A DNA stretch of 52,396 bases from Burkholderiales bacterium (GTDB taxonomy: Bacteria > Pseudomonadota > Gammaproteobacteria > Burkholderiales > Casimicrobiaceae): contig JACMNN010000169.1 of assembly GCA_014378555.1 (NCBI GenBank), positions 1 to 52,396 of the forward strand. Direction: 5' to 3'. Each line of letters begins with the position of its first letter. Within the stretch, counting starts at the first letter, position 1. Under the pieces are notes generated by a model, which had not been told where the DNA came from, ran no database searches, and worked only from the letters and a program-made list of their open reading frames with translations. Position numbers and translations under genes: made by a program. Below, one piece after another: positions 46,628 to 52,396 of the stretch.

Positions 46628-47035
46628 GATCTCCAAGGTGGGGCGGGACGCAGGCTTTTCAAGCAATTAACGCGCCTGTGCGGGTTTCGGCTGACGCCGA
46701 TGGTGAGTGATTACTAATTACCTATAAGCTTAGGCGATGGGCCTATTAAAAGGCGTCAACGACACAATACAGCCCTCAACTGCTGGGACTGGAAACCAGC
46801 CCAACACGCAGCGCGGCAACACCACCGAGTTGCCAAAAAAACCCAGCATCCGTATTGATAAATTACATGAAATGTTCGATTACCCCTTGATGAAGCCTCT
46901 TCGCGTCTTCAGCAATAACGCGTAACTAGCGGCGCAATCTGCAAGCGACTCGCGACCGCGCCTTGTCGCCAACCCTCCGCCTCCGATGGAGCGGGGTATA
47001 ACTCAACAGCACTTTAATAATCGCAACTCGCACCT

Positions 47036-47761
47036 ATGATCGATCTCTACTACTGGACCACGCCGAACGGCCACAAGATCACGATGTTTCTGGAAGAGGC
47101 GAAGATGAAATATCGCGTAATTCCGGTGAACATTGGCAAAGGGGAACAGTTCGATCCTGAATTCCTAAAAATTGCGCCAAATAATCGTATTCCGGCGATG
47201 GTCGATCACAAGCCGATGCAGGCCGAACCAAAAAGCGTTCGCGGTGCAGCGATCAACGAACCATTGACCCTTTTTGAAAGCGGCGCGATGTTGCTGTATC
47301 TCGCCGACAAATCAAAAAAATTCCTCAATCGCAAGTCGCTGTATTGGCGCAAAGAGAGCATTCAGTGGCTGTTCTGGCAAATGGGCGGACTCGGCCCGAT
47401 GGCGGGACAAAATCATCATTTCGGCACCTCAGCACCGGAAAAATTGCCCTACGCTATCAACCGTTACGTCAACGAAACTGCGCGACTCTACGGCGTGATG
47501 GACAAGCGGTTGGCAGATCGCGAGTATCTGGCGGGTGACTATTCGATCGCCGACATGGCCTGCTATCCGTGGGTCGTGCCGCATGAAAAGCAGCAAATGA
47601 AGCTAGGCGATTTTCCAAATTTACAACGCTGGTTTCAGGCCATCAAAGAACGACCCGCGACGATCCGTGCCTACCAAATCGCGAAAGATATGAACACCAC
47701 GCCGCCCGGGCAGGCAAGCGATGAGGCGAAACGCATTTTGTTTGGTTTTGGAAAGAAATAA
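47036..47761 (+). CDS. Glutathione S-transferase, YfcG/nu-class-like
   Basis: MIDLYYWTTPNGHKITMFLEEAKMKYRVIPVNIGKGEQFDPEFLKIAPNNRIPAMVDHKP...FESGAMLLYLADKSKKF. Confidence 0.93.
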   Translation: MIDLYYWTTPNGHKITMFLEEAKMKYRVIPVNIGKGEQFDPEFLKIAPNNRIPAMVDHKPMQAEPKSVRGAAINEPLTLFESGAMLLYLADKSKKFLNRKSLYWRKESIQWLFWQMGGLGPMAGQNHHFGTSAPEKLPYAINRYVNETARLYGVMDKRLADREYLAGDYSIADMACYPWVVPHEKQQMKLGDFPNLQRWFQAIKERPATIRAYQIAKDMNTTPPGQASDEAKRILFGFGKK

Positions 47762-47774
47762 TTGGGTCGGCACG

Positions 47775-47796
47775 TCGACAAATCACGATTTGTCGA
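47775..47796. repeat. 10-bp inverted repeat with 2-nt centre between GST and BLUF genes
   Basis: TCGACAAATC-AC-GATTTGTCGA read directly; no U-tract. Confidence 0.8.
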
Positions 47797-47836
47797 GGAC
47801 TAGTTTGTCCAGCTTTGACACGCCTAAACTTCAGTT

Positions 47837-48268
47837 ATGAAACTTACCCGACTTATTTACGCAAGTACTCTCGCAGAACCCATGTCGAAGGCTGATGTCG
47901 AGCAGATTCTTGCGGCCAGTCGGCAACGTAACAACGACCTCGGCATCACCGGCTATCTCTGCGTATCGCCGTCACATGCGTTGCAGTGTCTAGAAGGTGG
48001 CCGACATTCCGTGAACAAGCTATACAACCACATCGTGCGCGACTCGCGCCACGCAGACGTCACGCTGCTGCGCTATATCGAGGCATGGCGGAGGCTGTTT
48101 CCGGTGTGGGATATGGGTTTCACACCAGATTTGTCGACCGCCGCACCGCAATCAGCGCGCTGGCATGACGAGAGTGGGTTCAATCCGTATCTGGTCGAAA
48201 GCGACCTTGTGGAGAATGTGATCGAAGCGTTGTGCGAACGGTCTGAGCGAGTCGAACTGCGGGCTTAG
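47837..48268 (+). CDS. Stand-alone BLUF-domain (FAD blue-light sensor) protein
   Basis: LTRLIYASTLAEPMSKADVEQILAASRQRNNDLGITGYLCVSPSHALQCLEGGRHSVNKLYNHIVRDSRHADVTLLRYIEAWRRLFPVWDMGF; BLUF-type Tyr, Asn, Gln and Trp/Met positions appear present. Confidence 0.92.
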   Translation: MKLTRLIYASTLAEPMSKADVEQILAASRQRNNDLGITGYLCVSPSHALQCLEGGRHSVNKLYNHIVRDSRHADVTLLRYIEAWRRLFPVWDMGFTPDLSTAAPQSARWHDESGFNPYLVESDLVENVIEALCERSERVELRA

Positions 48269-48401
48269 CAATCTATGTTGGGGGATAGCTTCGGGTTGCA
48301 ACGCCGATTTCTAGGGTGTTGCGCAACCATTAACGCATAGTCGATTTCGGCGCCTTTCATATCCTGCACCCAGCTGCAACCAGTGATTCAACTACTAGCT
48401 G

Positions 48402-49562
48402 TTACGGTCGAATCGATGCAATGCGGGCGATTTGTTCCACCGCGTTAGCCAATAATTCTGGCGCACGAATCACCGCCTGATCGAGCGCCATTGGCCCTGG
48501 CACGATGGAGAAGCAGCCACCATTAAAGGTGGCACTTAACACCCCTAGCGAATCGGCGTCGACGCTACCACTCACCAAGGTGGCTTTCAGGCCGGAATTG
48601 CCGTGTTCGCGTGCGATTTGCGCTGCAGCGAACGGCGTTTTTCCGAGCAGCGTCTGCGCGTCGGTGCGGCCTTCGCCTGTGATCAGCCAGTCGGCGTTGT
48701 TGCACGCGGCAGCAAGCCCGGTCAGTCGTGCAACGGTTTGCGCACCAGACTCAAATTTCGCGCCAAGCAGTTGCAGCGCATAGCCGAGACCGCCCGCTGC
48801 GCCTGCGCCGGGTTTGTTCACGGCCTGTTTTTGCAGCGCGGCTTCTAAGCGTTCCGCGTACGCCGCAATCACGCCATCTACTTTTGCGATGTCAGTCTTC
48901 GTCACACCCTTTTGCGGACCGAAAATATTGGTGGCACCGTGTTCGCCGGTGAGGACATTATTGACGTCCGACAGAAGCGTAATTTCGCACTCTGCGAGCC
49001 GCGCATCAAGCCCTGTCACATCCACCGAAATCAATTTCGCGAGCCCATTCGGCGTCGGCAAAATATCGCGGCGAAAGGTGCCGGTGAACTTCACACCGAG
49101 CGCTGCCAGCAGACCTGCACCGCCATCGTTGGTACTCGTTCCGCCGAGGCCGATGAAGAAGTGCCGAATGCCATCGTTGACCAGCAAGCGCATCAGCTCA
49201 CCGACCCCATAGCTCGACCGATCACCCACCGGAACCGCCATGTTGTGTGCATCCTCAATGCCCACCACTTGCGCAACTTCGATCAGCGCAGCCTCGTAAA
49301 TCACGCCCTGTTTAAACAGCGCGTAACCTGCTTCTGCGGGCTGTCCGGCGGCATTGCGCACCAGCGCCTGCCTGCGTCGCGCGCCGGTTCCTGCCAACGC
49401 AGTAAGCACCGCGTCTAGCGTGCCTTCGCCGCCGTCGGCCATCGGTCGCTGCACAATTTCAGCATTGGGCAACACGCGACGCAGCCCCTGCTCTAGCGCG
49501 GCGCAGACCGCTTCAGCAGAGAGCGAACCTTTGAACGAATCGGGGGCGAGCACGATTTTCAT
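48402..49562 (-). CDS. Glycerate kinase (GarK/GlxK type)
   Basis: MKIVLAPDSFKGSLSAEAVCAALEQGLRRVLP...RPMADGGEGTLDAVL...GLGGTSTNDGGAGLLAALG...GAAGGLGYAL...ITGEGRTDAQTLLGK. ATG at 49562. Confidence 0.95.
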   Translation of the reverse strand: MKIVLAPDSFKGSLSAEAVCAALEQGLRRVLPNAEIVQRPMADGGEGTLDAVLTALAGTGARRRQALVRNAAGQPAEAGYALFKQGVIYEAALIEVAQVVGIEDAHNMAVPVGDRSSYGVGELMRLLVNDGIRHFFIGLGGTSTNDGGAGLLAALGVKFTGTFRRDILPTPNGLAKLISVDVTGLDARLAECEITLLSDVNNVLTGEHGATNIFGPQKGVTKTDIAKVDGVIAAYAERLEAALQKQAVNKPGAGAAGGLGYALQLLGAKFESGAQTVARLTGLAAACNNADWLITGEGRTDAQTLLGKTPFAAAQIAREHGNSGLKATLVSGSVDADSLGVLSATFNGGCFSIVPGPMALDQAVIRAPELLANAVEQIARIASIRP

Positions 49563-50623
49563 GGTGCGGTATTTTCCACGCCATCTTCGGCGTCGCGCTG
49601 CGTGGCCCGCTTCACCCGATCGTTGACGGCGTCCCATTCCGACGTTACGGGTGGAGCTTCGATAATCAACGTGCCGTAGCGCTCCGCGTCGAGTGCGCGC
49701 AGCAAGGCATACAACTCGCGCTCCCATGTTTCAGCGTCCGCCGCGAGGCGAATCACGCGCACCCGTTCAGCAGGTTCGGCGTCAAACGAATGCGTGATCA
49801 CGCAGCGCATTGGGCCGCGATCCTGTGCCTGGCGAAACGCGCGCAACTGCATTTTCAGTCGCGCTGTAGCGAGCATCAGCGTTTGCGTTTTTGGCGCGTA
49901 ATGCGAAGCCAGCGCACCCGGCACGCGCGGCAGGTCGCCTGCCTCCGCACCCGATGCGTCCTCACCCTTTTCGGCCAACGTCGTGCCGAGCACTTGGTCA
50001 ATTTCACCCGCACGAACACGTCCGGGGCGCAGCACACGAACCGTGTCACCGCTCACGTCAATGATGGTGGACTCAACGCCGACGTCGCACGCGCCGCCGT
50101 CGAGAATCATCAACAAACGATCAGGAAATTCAGCCGCAACGTGCGCGGCGGTGGTTGGGCTGACTTGCCCAAATTGATTAGCTGAAGGTGCAGCGAGGCC
50201 TTGATAATCATCGCTGAAATGCTTGAGCACCCACTGCGCGACCGGATGCGAGGGCACGCGCAGGCCGACCGTGTCTTGTCCGCCGGTCACCGCATCAAGC
50301 ACATGTGCGGCACGTTTGACGATTAAGGTCATCGGGCCTGGCCAGAAGGCGTTGGCCAGCTTTTCCGCCGCTTCAGGCCAATCAGCGGCCCACGCTTTTG
50401 CGGCTTCGGCCGATGCGACATGCACGATCAACGGATGATCCGCGGGCCTGCCTTTTGCCGAAAAAATCTTGGCGACAGCGTCGGCGTTGCTGGCGTCAGC
50501 AGCTAGGCCATAAACAGTTTCCGTAGGCAAACCGATGGCCTCACCCGCGCGTAACCACGCCACCGCTTGACTAATGTTTTCGTCGGTCGGTTGCTCGATA
50601 AAAGGCAGGTTGGCACGCTTCAT
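49559..50623 (-). CDS. L-threonylcarbamoyladenylate synthase (Sua5 type)
   Basis: GLPTETVYGLAADASNADAVAKIFSAKGRPADHPLIVHV, FWPGPMTLIVKR, VGLRVPSHPVAQ, APSANQFGQVSPTTAAHV; C-terminal Sua5 domain. ATG at 50623. Confidence 0.95.
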   Translation of the reverse strand: MKRANLPFIEQPTDENISQAVAWLRAGEAIGLPTETVYGLAADASNADAVAKIFSAKGRPADHPLIVHVASAEAAKAWAADWPEAAEKLANAFWPGPMTLIVKRAAHVLDAVTGGQDTVGLRVPSHPVAQWVLKHFSDDYQGLAAPSANQFGQVSPTTAAHVAAEFPDRLLMILDGGACDVGVESTIIDVSGDTVRVLRPGRVRAGEIDQVLGTTLAEKGEDASGAEAGDLPRVPGALASHYAPKTQTLMLATARLKMQLRAFRQAQDRGPMRCVITHSFDAEPAERVRVIRLAADAETWERELYALLRALDAERYGTLIIEAPPVTSEWDAVNDRVKRATQRDAEDGVENTAP

Positions 50624-51510
50624 AAATACACGCTCGGCTCGTTCAGTGGTCGCGTTTTGAAACGCTTGTGTGTCCATAAATATTGCGGGACAGCTTCGCG
50701 CACTCGATCTTCGATGAAAGCGTTCACACGACGCGCATCCGCGGCATCATTACCAGACGGAAACCCTTCCCAAGCCGGATAGAAGCGCACGTCGTAGCCC
50801 GCGCCTTTGGGTCGTTGTGTCGCGATCACTGGCACCACGACGGCACCCGTGAGTTTTGCCAACCGCGATACGCCGGTGATGGTCGCGGCTTGAACGCCGA
50901 AAAACGGAGAGAACACAGAATCTCGAGCCCCAAAATCCATATCAGGTAGATAGTAGAACGGGAGCCCGGATTTGATTGCACGGATGATCGGTTTTACACC
51001 AGCTGTGCGAGCAATGATCTTGGAATTACCAAAGCGGGTGCGCCCCGCGAGCATCATTTTGTCGAGATCAGCATTGCTCTGCTCGCTATAAATCGAACAA
51101 CCGGAGGTGTCGACGGAGATGCGGATAGCGGCGGCGTCAAGACCGATAAAGTGCGGACAGAGCCAGATGACGGGTGTTTTATTTTCGCCGTCCTGAAAGC
51201 GCTTCCACTCGTGCTCGTGGTGCAGCGACACATAGTCGCGTATGTGCTGCCCGCTCGCGTTCCACAAAAAGCCGTGTTCGAGCGCGGCTTGCATGTAGGC
51301 GCGGAAATGTTGGCGAGCGATTGTTTCGCGCTTGAGTTCGCTGAGTTGCGGAAAACACAAACGCAAGTTGATTAGCGCCACCCGGCGCCGCGATTTTGCA
51401 AGCCACCAGCCGATAGTGGATAACGGGCCGCTGATCGCCGCGATGGTGCGTGGCGACAGCCACGAGAGAACCTTGCTGCCGAGCAGCGCAGCGGTTCCGG
51501 CAAGGGTCAC
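50620..51510 (-). CDS. LpxL/HtrB-like lysophospholipid acyltransferase
   Basis: INLRLCFPQLSELKRETIARQHF, VIWLCPHFIGLDAAAIRIS, SGLPFYYLPDMDFGARDSVFSPFFGVQAATITGVSRLAKLTGAVVVPVI. Confidence 0.93.
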   Translation of the reverse strand: MTLAGTAALLGSKVLSWLSPRTIAAISGPLSTIGWWLAKSRRRVALINLRLCFPQLSELKRETIARQHFRAYMQAALEHGFLWNASGQHIRDYVSLHHEHEWKRFQDGENKTPVIWLCPHFIGLDAAAIRISVDTSGCSIYSEQSNADLDKMMLAGRTRFGNSKIIARTAGVKPIIRAIKSGLPFYYLPDMDFGARDSVFSPFFGVQAATITGVSRLAKLTGAVVVPVIATQRPKGAGYDVRFYPAWEGFPSGNDAADARRVNAFIEDRVREAVPQYLWTHKRFKTRPLNEPSVYL

Positions 51511-51601
51511 AACAGCGCTCCTGCAACAGACCAGGCTTCTGGTTGATTAGTCCCGAGCGGCCAACGAGGTGAGTCAGGAGCACACCCCATTCGTTTACAA
51601 A

Positions 51602-52396
51602 TCACACGCCTCCCCAAATGGGGGGAGCGCTTTGCGCCGGCACTTTGTAACGGTTGTAACTCCACAAATACTGATCGGCTGCAAGCGCAATCGCAGCTTC
51701 GACTGCCACATTTAACTGCCGCGCCGACACCGCTGCATTTTCAGAAAATGCATCCAACGGCGTGAACACTAATCGATACCCCGCCCCTGCGGGAAAACGA
51801 ATACAAGCCACCATCACCACCAACGCGCCGGTCGCTTTTGCAAACTTTTGCGCCAACGTCATGGTGTACGCCGGTCGGTCAAAAAAGTTAGCCCATGCGC
51901 CGTCACCGCCCCGGCCCGCATCAGGCACTTGATCGGGCAGCAGCCCCACCGTATCACCGCGACGCAGCGCTTTGAGCATGGCGCGAATACCGCTCATCTC
52001 GGCCGGCTCAGAGCGAATCTGCATGCGATCGCGACCGGCACGCATCATGGGTGCGGCCCATGCGACACGCGGCGGCCGGAACATGGCGGTCAACGGCATT
52101 TGCGACCCAATGAATAGTGAAACGATTTCGAACGTGCCCAGATGGGGGGTCAAAAAAATGACCCCACGTCCGGCGTCGCGCGCGACGAGCACGGCGTCCC
52201 AACCGTCAACAATTCTGATGCGCGCGAGCAGCACGTCATCGGGCGTTCGCCACAATCCGGCTGTCTCTGTTGCCATCTGGCCAATACCTGTGGCCGCTTG
52301 TAGCAACGTGACTTTGTCGGCGTAACCTGCCTGCTTCAGATTCTCGCGCAGACGATTTCGCATACCGCCTGACAGCAACATCAAACGCCCCAAAGC
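51602..52396 (-). CDS. Second LpxL/HtrB-like acyltransferase (N-terminus probably beyond the window edge)
   Basis: GVIFLTPHLGTFEIVSLFIGSQMPLTAMFRPPRVAW, GDTVGLLPDQVPDAGRGGDGAWANFFDRPAYTMTLAQKFAKATGALVVMV; frame open to the window edge. Confidence 0.9.
   Translation of the reverse strand, partial: ALGRLMLLSGGMRNRLRENLKQAGYADKVTLLQAATGIGQMATETAGLWRTPDDVLLARIRIVDGWDAVLVARDAGRGVIFLTPHLGTFEIVSLFIGSQMPLTAMFRPPRVAWAAPMMRAGRDRMQIRSEPAEMSGIRAMLKALRRGDTVGLLPDQVPDAGRGGDGAWANFFDRPAYTMTLAQKFAKATGALVVMVACIRFPAGAGYRLVFTPLDAFSENAAVSARQLNVAVEAAIALAADQYLWSYNRYKVPAQSAPPIWGGV

Noticed and set aside
46737-46925. 62-aa plus-strand ORF MGLLKGVNDTIQPSTAGTGNQ...
   Set aside because: No recognised domain, no clear SD and isolated; could be real but not supportable from sequence alone.
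1-52396. CRISPR array, rRNA, tRNA or intact insertion sequence
   Set aside because: No regularly spaced repeats, rRNA-like blocks, tRNA cloverleaf or transposase-like ORFs were recognised on reading.

Overview
Reading of a 52.4-kb window whose gene content and order look like a betaproteobacterial (Burkholderiales-like) chromosome; the taxonomic impression is inference. Left to right: tkt (3' part), gap, bioY, pgk, a GT41/OGT-like TPR glycosyltransferase, a decayed Ser/Thr-kinase fragment, an M14 carboxypeptidase, DUF4337, and a second divergent GT41-like TPR protein. Next comes a minus-strand block: a type II secretion operon in Xps-like order E-F-G-H-I-J-K-L-M-(N/C)-D, then a lipoprotein, a secreted surface protein, an Ser/Thr-rich Ig-like secreted protein and a parvulin PPIase. 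A rubredoxin follows, then an aa3-type cytochrome c oxidase cluster with a COX2-cytochrome c-OmpA fusion, a 42-aa small assembly protein missing from the ORF track, and no ctaA between the SURF1 side and ctaB. A sulfoacetate/sulfoacetaldehyde catabolic locus (IclR, pta, xsc, Bug/TTT binding protein, sauS, sauT, NRDE protein) comes next, followed by a DUF350/ATP-grasp/YgiB-like module, a GST, a stand-alone BLUF photoreceptor, glycerate kinase, Sua5 and two tandem LpxL-like acyltransferases. No rRNA, tRNA, CRISPR array or intact transposon was recognised. The most interesting candidates are: (a) the paired GT41-like proteins beside a T2SS and its secreted Ser/Thr-rich proteins, (b) the sulfoacetate locus lacking SauU, with a divergent N-extended Xsc, (c) the COX2-cytc-OmpA fusion, and (d) the kinase relic. 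All family calls are by eye from the translations; no searches were run.
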